DNA from: Anthopleura xanthogrammica
Taxonomy: Eukaryota; Cnidaria; Anthozoa; Actiniaria; Actiniidae
Direction: 5' to 3'
NCBI GenBank assembly: GCA_964019055.1
Contig: OZ025221.1
Coordinates: 9,885,106-9,949,105, forward strand
DNA: 64,000 nucleotides
The notes below the pieces were generated by a model. The model ran no database searches. It was given only the letters and a program-made list of their open reading frames with translations, and was not told the DNA's origin. Below are positions 33,111-45,600 of the stretch, one piece after another; the first letter of the stretch is position 1; each line of letters opens with the position of its first letter. The translations under genes were made by a program, and so were the position numbers.

Positions 33111-34199
33111 ATCTCTAGATCTATACGGCTTTCTTGAAAATCAATGTAATAATTGAATGAAACTACCGTTGTGAAATAAAGGAGTCACTCACTCTAGATC
33201 TTCCTCTCACTTGATTTGAATCTATTCTGTTTGTTTGTTCTTGTTGTGAACAAATTCGTTTTTAACTTTTTTATTTGTGTTTTCCTAAAAGCCTACAACT
33301 CAAGTGATTCGTAATCAATTGGCTCCTCTAAAGTGGATTCTCAACGTCCAAATGCTTATCACTAGGGTCATCTCCTTGATAGAGGTTCCTAAATACAACC
33401 TTCAATATATTCCTTGAGCACGAATGATATGTCACAACCCAAAAAACACGGAATTAATCCGCGTCTGTCCACCTTCCTACTTGACTGAGCGGAATGAAAA
33501 TCAGGAGTATTGTTGATGTCATTATTTGTCTCGCACATTCCTCTCTCATTTCTCTCGTATCCCTCTTCAAATATTCATATATTGAACTGTACTTTGGTTC
33601 CTTTTGTCTCAGACCCAAGAGTTTACTTATATTTGTCTGGTGACTTATATCAAACTGGCCTGCGAGATCACGAAAGATTGACAAGACGTTTGAAGACTGG
33701 TAGCCTGCCATTTGTATCCTTGATTATTCATTTGGTCACGAATTAGCAAAGCAAGCCATACTTTTATTATGGCCTTCTGGCTTGTTCTCATCCTCAGGTG
33801 AGTTCGAATCCATTTTATTTTTTATTTTTATAAAGTATTTTTAACGATAAAAGAGAAATCTTGCTGGGATTAAAGTGTTATTTGTTGCATGTTGTGCGCG
33901 CGTAACCAGCTTTACGGTTTTCTATACCTGACAAATATCTCCCCGCCCCTCTCACTATGTCTAGTGGATCTTTAGTCAATGAGAACCAAACAGCTGCAGA
34001 AATATTAAGATCTATTGCTGGAAGATCAACTGATGAAAAACATTGTCCTTTAATGTCTGGTAAAAACATAGAATGGAATATGGTGGATATTAGCATTGTT
34101 TACTATCATATGAATACGTTGGAGGAAATTAGTTTTAAGGGAATGGGTTTAACAACACATTTTGTTGTCGTTGGAACTTCTTTGCTTAACCTGATGTCC

Positions 34200-34321
34200 C
34201 ATCCATCCTTCCATCCATCCCATCCCATCCCATCCCATCCTATCCCATCCATCCATCCACCCATCTATCCATCCATCCATCCATCCATCCATCCATCCAC
34301 CCATCTATCCATCCATCCATT
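34200..34321. repeat. (CCAT)n-type array, left of RT remnant
   Basis: ATCC tetramers mixed with CATCC pentamers and two CACCCATCT blocks. Confidence 0.95.
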
Positions 34322-34762
34322 GATTATATTAGTAAAAAAATTGCTTCAAACCTTAGCATAATAAAGAAAATGAAATCAACTTTGGATCGACATTGCCTTA
34401 TCAAAGTATATATGGCAATTGTTGATCCGTACTTCAATTATTGTAGTTTAATTTGGGATGGCATTGGTGATACGCTTGCAGAAAAATTACAAAAGTTACA
34501 AAATCGTGCCGCTCGTATAATTACGGGGGCTGATTACCGTCTAGTTAGGACTAGCCAAGTATTTAAAGAACTTAACTGGTCAACTCTAGATGAAAAAAGA
34601 AGACTGCAAAAAGCGATTATGTTTAAGATTGTACATGGTTTAGCTCCCTCTTACCTAGTTGATATGTTTACAAAGCAATTTGCATCAAAATCATATCAAC
34701 TGCGTAACTCTAATTATAATGTTCAGGTTCCAAAAGTGCGTGATGAACATTATAAATACTAG
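34322..34762 (+). pseudogene. Non-LTR retrotransposon reverse transcriptase C-terminal remnant
   Basis: Frame from DYISKKIASNLSIIKKMKST through YMAIVDPYFNYCSLIWDGIG and KLQNRAARIITGADY to a stop at 34760-34762. The NYCSLIW and LQ-[KN]-RAARIITG blocks are the thumb/C-terminal region of jockey/CR1-group reverse transcriptases. The catalytic palm is missing: the left end meets a CCAT array and the right end meets a foldback element at 34762. A dead fragment. Confidence 0.8.
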
Positions 34763-34917
34763 TTATACAATGGTTTCGAGTGGCATACCGTGGAATATCC
34801 CTCGAGTCACTTGTAGTTTCTAGTATACGCACGAGCCTTTAGGCGAGTATGTAAACAAAGAAAATACAAGTGACGAGTGGGATATCCACGGTATGCCTCG
34901 AGAAACCATTGTATAAC
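34762..34917. mobile_element. Foldback MITE adjoining the RT remnant
   Basis: Inverted arms of about 55 bp (GTTATACAATGG ... GGCATACCGTGG-ATATCC on the left, its complement on the right). It lies exactly where the RT frame stops, so it probably interrupted it. Non-autonomous. Confidence 0.7.
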
Positions 34918-34949
34918 CATTTTATCCCACACCATAGAAAATACAAATC

Positions 34950-35197
34950 CATCCATCCATCCATCCATCCATCCATCCATCCATCCATCCATCCATCCAT
35001 CCATCCACCCACCCACCCACCCACCCATCCATCCATCCATCCATCCATCCATCCATCCATCCATCCATCCATCCATCCATCCATCCATCCATCCATCCAT
35101 CCATCCATCCATCCATCCATCCATCCATCCATCCATCCATCCATCCATCCATCCATCCACCCACCCATCCATCCATCCATCCATCCATCCATCCATT
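34950..35197. repeat. (CCAT)n array, right of RT remnant
   Basis: About 62 tetramers, with CCAC runs near 35005 and 35158. Confidence 0.97.
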
Positions 35198-38100
35198 CAC
35201 ATGGTAGCGACTGATTATTGTACACTCTTAACATGTTTAACTATTTGCAATAATTGATTCCCTGATCAACAGCAGTAAATGTCAGTTTTATATGAAGGAG
35301 GCGTATAGTACAGTGACCCTTATAAAGGCATCCAATCAAAACAATCGAAACTCAAAGAACCCACGCTAACCAATCAAAACACCTCATTACAGAAGCCATT
35401 CGAGTGTCACTTATGGCAGCTTTGCTCTACTTTCAGACCTAACTCTGGTGATAAAGTATATATCATTATCAAACACCAAAACAAGTTTCTAGAGAAGAAT
35501 TAAGTTATAATCAACAATATACTTCAAAGGGCGTTGGCTTCCAAACTAGGTAAAGTATAGTATAGTATATCCTAGTTATCTGCTGCTTATTTCATTTATT
35601 TTAATAGTTCTTTATTTCCATTGTTTTGAGTGTCTTTTTGTACAACAACTCAATCGTTATCTATGACACTCTTTGAGGTTTTTATGCTATAAGCTGTGAA
35701 GATGTTAACGTTTCGACAAATAAGCCTCTTACCGAATTATAGACATATGCTTTTAGGCTCAAGCGTGGGCGAGCTCATCAAAAGACTAGTGCATTTTAGT
35801 TCATTAAGCATCCATTTTGCCTATTGATTCATAACATCGTGATTCGACGCCACAGGAGAAAAAAACGAGGCAGTTTTCGTTGACTATGACTATAATTTAG
35901 TTTGATCAATTTGGCTGATGAATACGAGTGGCTCGCCTCTTTCCAAAGGCAACGCAGGAAGCAGGGAGTTTGTATGTATCCGTATCATGATTAATGTACT
36001 ATAATAACTGAGATGGAACTAAAAGCAAATGTATTAACGAGTGTTCAAGAAGTTCAATCGTAATATTTACATCCCAGGATGACGCACGCTATTCACTGAT
36101 CAAGAACCGTTTCATTTTTTGGCACCAAAACTATATATCGAGTCAATTCTTGGTTGGTAGACGAAGAAGAACTGCTCAACAAAAAGATGAAAGAAAAAAA
36201 GGAAGAATATCAGTCCTCGCGGAAGAGGTATGTTTTTTCAACACTTCACCTGTTAGTGATTTTCCAGACATTGTACATCAATATTATTTATCTCTCCGTG
36301 TGAAAATCATCAACATTTTAACACGCCAGCTTATCAAACAATCATATTGATTAACAAACAGCATTTATCCACGACATGAGACTAAAATAAACCAACAGAT
36401 TGATTCAATAGTTAATGATCTTCAAGTGAAGTATTGGTTATGCCCTGAAATCTGTATACCGCAAAATTCTGACCACAACTCATAAATCCTCTCGAATCCC
36501 AGCGTATTATCGCTGTTATCGTTATCAGATAAAACAAACTCGTCTGAATATAGAAAGAAACTAAAAAAAATAAACTGAAAGAACGATTTAGTGAAGTTTT
36601 TTTTACCTACCATGTGCTTGTCTTGGTTCAGTAAAGTACCATTATATTCAGGCAGTGTACAATTGAATATTCCACTAAAAAGCTCTGTCGTTTGGGATTC
36701 GTGAGAATGCTTTAGGTATTTATCAGTTCATATTGCTTCGTCTGATCAAATAACACTCTCAGCTGATGAACCAGATGTCAGTGCACGCGACACGCGAATA
36801 TGATTCAGTGGAGAAAGTTAACGCTTTGATTCTGTTAAACGTTCATTGATTTTCAATTTTCAGTTCCATAAATCTTCCACTTGAACTCGGTCGATCAATA
36901 TATCTTTTTCCTCCGTTATTTTGAAAACTCTTGGTTTTAATATTTCGCCTTCAAGAGATTACATATCGATCTTAATTGATATTTTGAAATAAAGTGAAAC
37001 TATTTAGACTTCATGAAAACCCCAATGAGACATCCTTTTAAAACATCGAAATTTCGCAAGAAAAGACAAGCTATTTTTACGGGAATCAAAGATTTACTAA
37101 GACGCCTAATGCGCAGAATAATAATAATGTATTTCAATCATTTTTACTGAAACATTCTATTCTCAAAGCCCTTTAAAAACATTTAAACTCAAATAGGCGC
37201 AAGCGCAGAAGCATGTTAAGACAAGGATTCGTTTTTCCATATGAAAACCGCTGACCATGAATGAGACACGCGAACTAATGAGCAGATCTTTAGTGTTTAT
37301 TCGCTAATGATTCTTAATATTTACAGGAACATGGCGTAAGCTGTTGTCGATCAGATTTTAAAAAAAGTTGCTCGAGAACATTTGCAATGTTTTTTTTTTT
37401 TATCTATTTCACTCGCTACGTGTTATTCACGCGTTATCATTCTCTCTCTCGTTCTTTTCTTGCATCTGTGAAGCAAACGTGCACAGCGTAGGCGTTCGTT
37501 TCTTGTTCTAGCAGTATGTACAAGCTCCTTTTAAGTGACTCTTCATTTCTAGATATCAATTTAACTGCAGGAGACCATTACCAACAGATCCGTCTACTCC
37601 CTACTGGGTCTGGGAGCCAGACTTATGTCCTACATAAGTTCGATTCAGTTATTCTTAGAATTATTAATCGATCAGAAAACACCAATAACACAGCTGTCGT
37701 TCACTGCCAATCATATTTCGCGGGGGGAAACCATTCTGAAAGAACTAATATCGGAAAATTCTGACTCCAGATGGACGCTCCTTGTAATGAACTCGCGATC
37801 TGATCTGATATATCCCGAGGGGGGACCCCTGGGGCTTTGATTTGATGATTAAAATATCAGATCGACGCTTGAGGAACGCGCTGGGCTTTCATATTACTTT
37901 CATATTACTTCGAAACGAGACTAGCTGGACGTACAAGAAAGTCTAGACATCAGTGGAAGGTATATATATCATTGGATCAGGCATCCGTTACCAGTACACC
38001 GAGCCATTCAAAGGAGGGACTGGGAACTTATGTGTCGTAACATAAAACTATCCCAAAAGAGATCAGATCACACTTAGTTTAGCTGGTTTATCTGACTGAA

Positions 38101-38927
38101 TGGATAGATTTTAAACGGAAAAGAAAATGCGTTGCTGAATGTTTTATTAAACCCAAGAGAATGAAATTAAAAAAGATGTGGTCGCCATGTTGGATGACAT
38201 AAAAAAAGTGAACCAACATGGCTGCTATAGATATGAAAACAAAGGCAGAGACGGACAAAGAAAGTCAAAGAAAGAAACAGGCAGATTGAAAAAAAACAAA
38301 CAAGCAAACAAAACCATTTGTCTCAGACTATACAGTTTAATGTCATCTTTCTTGTTAAAAATGAATGTTTTATTGTTATGTATTTCGTCACTCGGCCCAG
38401 GCCCAGCCCCGCCCGTAAGCGTGTGAAATGGCTAACATTCTAAACAAAATACCTCCCCCCACCCCACCTCCCCTACGTTGATTATTAATGTCTGATTCAG
38501 AGATGGATGTCTGAAAATACTACATCTGGCCTCCAGAATAGATTAAATTAGTATATAATTCAGCATGCTGGTATATATATAGATATATATTCATATTTAC
38601 GTATATTATAAATTATTGCAATTCTCTAATAACGAGAATCTCAAATTAGAAGGCGTCCAAGCATCCATGTGAAGTGCTCAAGGACGTAACGAGTATTTGC
38701 CGAGTGTTTTCCGACTCTTCCCCGACGACACGATTCCAACCAGCACACATTCGCTCTTTTCAATTCAAACAATTATCCACGACTCAATTGCATTTGTCTC
38801 ATTTTTCATTTCCCATTTTCCATCTTTCTTCCTTCGTAATCCATAGCACCATTACAGGGGCCGACAACTTGTAGCTATTATTTCGTATACCGACAGATTT
38901 TCGACTGGATTCCGAAGTAGGATCTCA
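35198..38927. other. Non-coding region downstream of gene B
   Basis: Contains GAAGCCATTCGAGTGTCAC near 35391 and a palindrome at 38181. Short frames at 36150 and 37516-37840 have no support. Confidence 0.6.
38181..38225. repeat. GCCGCCAT palindrome 3
   Basis: GTCGCCATGTTGG and CCAACATGGCTGC separated by 19 bp. Confidence 0.55.
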
Positions 38928-38933
38928 TTTATT
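38928..38933 (-). promoter_or_regulatory. Possible polyadenylation signal of gene B
   Basis: AATAAA on the minus strand, about 430 nt past the gene B stop; the nearest perfect hexamer I see in that strand. Placement is only by motif. Confidence 0.3.
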
Positions 38934-39359
38934 TTCCACTATGGTTGCATTTCCAGCAAAACTGGTTTCGTCGAAATTATATCTTCGATGATATTTTCCG
39001 AATGATTTCCGAAGTATTATCGATCAGATTTACTTCCATTTTTCGTGAGAGCACAAATACTTTCCTTTATCTCTTGTGATTATTTTCAGCAACAGCAACA
39101 TTGATTCGTCGGAAATTTCCAGTTCCGACACTTTGCCGAATACATGCCGATGCATTATCGACCACTCATTTTTTCCACATAATTTCTTCTTCAAATTGAA
39201 TTTTTTCTTTCAAGATTTCTACACACTAAATACCATTAATTCTTCACGTACGATGCGTACAAGATTCATGTTGTAGAAGATCCACATCCCCCCGAGGATA
39301 ATTCCATCCACTGCATATATCCATGAAATAAACAATGGTATTCTGAAGTATATCCATCC

Positions 39360-39635
39360 TTATACCGCCGTATGTCCGGCACCAAGTTGTCCATCCTCTA
39401 CATCAAACTTATGCCAGACTTTTTTCTTGGGTTTCGGTGAAGGAGTGTTTTTGATATTCTTTCTGAATGAATCAGTTCGTCGGACATTCAAGGACCCTGT
39501 GGAACCAAATTGACTGGGTGCTGTAAGGTAGCTTAGTAGAGGGTTCCCATTGGGGTGGTGTGATTTTCCTTTGATGCTCAGCTGTCGTTTTTTTACTGCA
39601 TCGATCAGCCAGTATGTAACGCAGTTTCCTTTTCC
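39360..39635 (-). CDS. Gene B exon 23: cyclase end and C-terminal tail, stop
   Basis: Opens with [10 protein letters not shown], the canonical end of class III cyclases. A 91-codon tail follows, rich in Ser, Pro and Lys (TPSPKPKKK), then TAA. The tail has no domain I recognise. Confidence 0.93.
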   Translation of the reverse strand, partial: GKGNCVTYWLIDAVKKRQLSIKGKSHHPNGNPLLSYLTAPSQFGSTGSLNVRRTDSFRKNIKNTPSPKPKKKVWHKFDVEDGQLGAGHTAV

Positions 39636-42600
39636 CTGTAGAAACAAGTAATAACAAGTTGTTAACGTGACACTGAACGTCACGCAAGTGGATTTAGAGT
39701 TGTTAGGAGTTATTGGCTTGACAACGTGAATTGAAAGTCACAAGTGGCAACAGAGTTGTTAGAATTTGTTAGCTTAAAAATGCAGTGACATTTCTGATCA
39801 CGCAAGAGACTTTAACGTTGTTAGAAGTTGTTAGCGTGACACTTGAGGTCACACAATTTAAGGCAATAACGTGACATGACTGACTGTACAGACTTGAGGT
39901 ATAATTTACCTTTAGGAAGACTTCGCCACGTTCCTCCACTATATATCCACCAAGTTGGTCGAGTAACTCCTTGGTTTGTTCACTGATGTGTATGCGAAGA
40001 GCTGGAAAAAAACACGATAAGATTAGCTCGAGTCACGTGACGTTTGCAGCGACAAGACATAGTGAGCATGCGCAAGTTTGGTTGTTTGTTAAATATTGGC
40101 CTTACGTTCTCCGTTTGATTCCATTCTTGAAGCTGTGTTGACAGTGTCTCCGAATAAACAGTAACGAGGCATAGTGTTACCTACTACACCAGCCACAACA
40201 GGACCTGGCAAGACAAAAATACGCGTTACGAAACAAAACAACAAGAATTGAGTACATCACTGAAGGACCACGTCGTATAGCTGATTATTATATCCAGAGC
40301 ACGTGAAATACCACGCCCATCATAACTCGCAATTTTCATATCGGTACACCCGGTATGTCACACCCTTTTTCTATCTTTCCCGTGCTAATTTTGGCTTTCA
40401 AACTTTACAGCTCGTTTGATATTGATAAGAATTAGCTGACGAAATAATTTCTTAGTACGAGGTGTGCCACGCCTTTTTCTCCTTGTTTTCGCGCATCAAG
40501 ATCTTCCGGTTCATGGTCTTTAACTACGAGACATCGCGTCTGGTTTGCTGTTTGATTATTATATCTGAAAGTACTCAAATACCAGAAATAGACGATCAAT
40601 TAAACACTAAACTATGCTAATATTAAGCATTTGCCTCGTACTTTTCAAATTAGTCGGATTGTTTGACTTCCATTTAAGCGGTTCAGACACCGAGTCTGCC
40701 GATGCCTTTTATTATTTAACCACTTCTCTTACCGCTGTGGACTCCAACTCTTAGTTTTAATTTGTATCCTGGTTTGTGCCGGACGGTGAAGATAGTTTGT
40801 ACAGCATCCACCAGATGTAATGACATGCGCGCTATTTCTCCTGCGTGACGCGAGCCGTTTCTGATAGGAAGACCGCTGACCACCATGTATGCATCTCCTA
40901 TTGTCTCAACCTAGAAACAGAACGTTTTAAGGGCAGAGTATTAAGCAATGTATCACTGAATGAATCTCCTATTGTCTCCGATTCTAGGAGTAGAAAGGTA
41001 TTAACAGAACAGTAATAAGATTGCATCATGGGAACTGTAGTTCATATTTTGGCTTACCTTATATACGTCATATTCTCTTATGATGTCATCAAATAACGTA
41101 TACAAGTCATTTAGCAGAGCTACAACCTGAACACGAAACAGAAATATGACTCAGTATCAGGACTGCTCTTCGTTAGAAGGCTTGGTTAATCATCCTGGGT
41201 CTCACTTTCAACTAAAACTATTTCAACCGGAAATTCCTTTGTTGGAACTATGCGTGCGCAGTTACTTGGCAGTTACAGTCAATCGATCCCCCTTTGCCAG
41301 CCAGCGGTAAAAACTCTCCCCAAGCCTCCGCTCCTGGTGCCGTCGCGCTAATAAATTCTTGGGATCACGTGACAAACCTGCATGGGTGTACTCTCTGCAC
41401 TGAGACTCGTGAATCCAACAATATCACTAAAGTAGATCGATACTTGGTTGAAACTCTCTGCTTCTACTGCTCTACCCTTCTTGAGCTGCTCTGCTACCGA
41501 TCTGGAGGAAAGCAAATACACTAAAGTGAAGCATTTCTGACTTTTTTCTTTTCTGAATCTGAATCGAAAGGTGCGGTAATATAAGCAACAAAATTGTGCA
41601 ACACTGTTGCGTTGCAAATTCAGAGTGAATATTTGTTGCGCAACTTTGTTGCACAAAGTGGAAGCCCTTTCTACTCTCTGCAACAACAAAAAAATTGTTG
41701 CGCACCGGGTGATATTACGAGGAACGTTCGCTCAGCAAATTGCAATGCAACAATGTTGCGTAACAAGTGGCACGATTTTGTTACTCGATATTATCAAACC
41801 TAGAGGTATAAGAGTAGAATAGTGTAACTTACGGTGGAAGCATGCGTTCTAGCAGGGCATCTGTCTTTTTCTTCTCTTCTATCAGTTGCCCTGTTCTCTC
41901 CATCACCAGTTCCTCCAGATTGTCAGCGTATTTTTCCATCATGTACACTATGTTGTCGAATATATTTGTTTTCCTAAAAAACACAAGAACATAAATATCA
42001 GGACTTATGTAAACTATAGAGAATTTCAAACATGTTTTGCTTTTCTTTACAAATGGTCTTGATGTAGAAACAATTTGGAACATGAGCTTTCTCTTTTACA
42101 CATGCGCAAGTCTGGAGAAGGTTGCTTATCACCAACAATCGCTAAAGAGGTGCAAATAGACCATTTTCGAGATGTGCGAGCGCTTTCAAAAATATCGCAG
42201 GCGCAGACATGATCTCGAGGCATTTTCGGGCAGCGTCAATAGCGCGCGTGATCTTGCCCGAAATTGCCTCTTTTTCATGTCTGCGCCTGCGATATTTTTG
42301 AAAGCGCTCGCACATCTCGAAAATGGTCTATTGCTACATGCGCACCTTTGCGCAACCGCTGACCAGCCTCGCATTAAAATTGCTTATCCAAATATGCGTA
42401 CTTTTGAACAACTTTTTTCCTAATCCTTTTTTGAGATCTATATTGCTCTACGAAATCCCCAAAAGTGTGGAAACTGGTAAAATCTACTTCAATGATTTTC
42501 TTTCACGCATGCGTAGCTTTAGATAACCGCTGACCAAAACTTTCGATGAAACACGTTTTTGAATCTCAACTACTTACATTCCATTTTGTATGAGTAGTCT

Positions 42601-45600
42601 ATGCATAATTTTCTTGATATCAGGGAAGTCAGGCCGTGTTTCAGGATCTTCTTCCCAGCATTGTATCATGAGTTCTCTTAGTTCTTCTACTCCACCGATC
42701 AGCTTTGTAACGATCGGTCTGAATGGCGGGTATTCTCTTTCCTTCACGCGATGAATGATTTCTGTATAGGAAAAATTGAAACTATTACATAATGGTCTAG
42801 TAACACTGGTAAAAAGAAAGAAAGGGAAAGAGATTGAAAGAAAGGGAAAAAAGAGAAAGGAAGGAAGGAATGAATGAAATAGGCAAATGCACTTTTTCAG
42901 ACTTTTAAACTTTTAAAGAGGCTTTTAAACTACAACTACAAGTTAGATAATTTTTTAGAAATTTGAATCATACACAACCAGGTGATCTGGAATCTAGACG
43001 CGCAATGCATTGTTTGTCACAGCGAAAATTTCCAGGTATAGTTTGATTATGCGTACCTTTAGGCTCCAGATTGCTGTTGGCGTATGGTCCTTCCCTGGTG
43101 TGGAATTCGTGCAGTATAATAGCAAAACTATACACATCTCCCTTCTGGGTGCCCCGGATGTCTCGGTTCGGGTTGCGGAGAAGTTCGGGTGCAACCCATA
43201 GTTGATCTGAAGGCAAAACATTAAAAAAAGGCGCTTAAAAAGCGCTTGTGTGGCTAATGTTTGTTGCTGTGTGCTGCGATTATGATGAGACAGTGGAATG
43301 GACGAGAGAGGGAGATTTGAACTTTGAAAAGTATACATTAGAATAAGGTAGTTCGTCATGTTGTTACATACAGACCATAATAAGAAGTATCGACCAATGC
43401 TTAATTAAGATATTGATGTATGTATACAAGTGGTCTTAGATGGTACCTAAGTAGTCGGTACTGGAATACAAAATCACTGTGATTAAAAGATATCAAATTT
43501 TCTACAGGTGAATTGCATTTAATTCTTGGCCCTGGGTTTAATTCAACATCTCCAGAGAGCAAAATATTTCTTGCAGACACATTATAAAGATTATTTTCTT
43601 TTTCAAAACAAAAATTAACATCAACATATAAAGTACTTGGATATAATTTAACAGCTGGCTGTACAAGTCCTTTATTTGATATACAAGTGCTCTTAACATT
43701 ATATTTTTGCTCAAGTTTGCCGTAACTATAGTTCACATGACATTCTGATCTGAAATAATTGCTAAAAAAGTAGTTTTCTCGATGTAAATAGTTCACATAC
43801 CACAGCTTATAATGAGTAGCTAAATCATATAACTTAGATGACTTAGGTGTTGACTTTCGAATGATCATTTTATATTTTTGCCTAGTTCTCTTTTTCTTCA
43901 GTATTCGCAAAATTTTTCCGACACGAATTCTCGACGGTTCTCTATCTCTCTTACGTGTACGTCGATGAACACGTGCAGCACTATTTTCAACAAAGTTGTT
44001 GTCACACATTTCATTTTGGCATGAAGTATCACATTTATTACAAGAATTTAATATGTACATAGTGTTGCAAGGACATAGAATGTTACTTAACACAGCTTTC
44101 ATGATTCTTTGGTCAATCATAGGTCTTTTAAACTCCCTGTAATACAGGGGTTTATGCAACAAACTAAATATCCCGTAAACAGGTGCGAGATCCCCACAGT
44201 GGGGGCTATAAGGAGCAATAAACCTCCGAAGAGGGCAAGTAAACCTCCGAAGAGGGCAGTTATTCCTTAAAAAAGGCGTGATAAATTCCCTGAAGGGATT
44301 TTTAATTGGATTTGCATTGTTTTGTATCTCCAAATGGACCTGATTGTCGAAAATCAGCGAGCGACTTTGCTGACTTGTCACTACATCTCGGCGTAAATAT
44401 CGCCCTAAAAGTAGAATAAAGCTAGAAAAACGTTTCATTTAATCAACAGAAAGAAAACGTGAAAGCTGTGATAAGTAAAATATCGAAGAAGTGTCTAGAA
44501 AATTACGATTTTAAGAAAAACCTCTGGAAAAACCTGAAGGTCCTGAACTGGAAGCCACGAGGCAGCCTTTCATGATCGATTGAAATTCGATTGGCATTGC
44601 AGTGCACAAAAAATTGCTGATTGGCTATCGATCAGTTATTGATTAATCACGAAAGGGGCACGAATGATGGAACGCAGACCGCCTGTAACGCAGGCTCGAA
44701 AAGTTATGTTACGCTTACACGACGATGACATAGTGTGGCTTTTTTAGCCACACAAAAACGTTAGGTAAAAATATGTAGAAAGCAAGAAAGCAAACACAGA
44801 ACTCGAGTTAGCTATCCAAAAGTTTACCTCTATAATATGCATAGTTGTCCGTACTCTTTTTCACTTTGGAGCGAAACGTCGGGAGACCGTAATCAGTAAT
44901 CTTAAGAACCCATCGACTGTCCACAAGACAGTTGGACGACTTCAAGTTGCCATGGGAACGGATATCTGCGCTGTGGAGGTACGCCATTCCCTACAACAAA
45001 CAAATTGTATGTTTACACTCAAACTTTTCGTTGCAATTTTTGAACGTATTTAATGTATTTTGCTACAAAGCTGGTATCTTAGATGGGAGAGCACACTCTA
45101 GCGCATTTTTTTATCATTGCTGGCCCCTTTTACACACATTCAAAACTCAAGTTAAGGAATTTCATAAAATAACTGTTATAAATCTCGCGATCTGATTGGT
45201 TGAGAGCGCCGTGCTTTATGAGACCACACAGCATGTGCATGCACTTTCTATTTCGTCATTCGTATCATTCGCTAAGAGTCGTGCTTCCCCGCGTGCTTTA
45301 TAACTGCACGGCACAGCACACGCGCGCGTTTTCTATTTCTTCAAGAAAGAAGCGGAGAAAGTTGTTTGAGATCGTGATTAATAACGATCGAAGCACAGAA
45401 GTATTCACTTACGAGGTAGCACCCAAACCAATAAGGCTTATAATATGTACAATGTAACATTAATCATAGATATGTATTATTACCTTGACGATGTCTGAGA
45501 CTAAAGATGCGATGAACATGTGATCAAGTTTGACGTCACTGTTCTCTAAGATATCCTGTAACGCAATGAAAGAGTGACAACAATGTTACTGTTCATCCCC

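Noticed and set aside
33788..33802. GAGTTCGAATCC resembling a tRNA T-loop
   Set aside because: No acceptor stem, D-loop or anticodon arm can be formed from the surrounding 75 bases.
33957..34361. 134-aa frame ending in CCAT repeat translation
   Set aside because: The N-terminal part has no family resemblance and the rest is microsatellite translation.
34807..35257. Several overlapping frames on both strands (HPSI and GWMD repeats)
   Set aside because: Translations of the CCAT tetramer array.
39341..39346. Plus-strand AATAAA-like words close to the gene B stop
   Set aside because: They are on the wrong strand for gene B's transcript.
42172..42423. Overlapping frames on both strands in gene B intron 16
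   Set aside because: They are the two arms of the foldback element read through.
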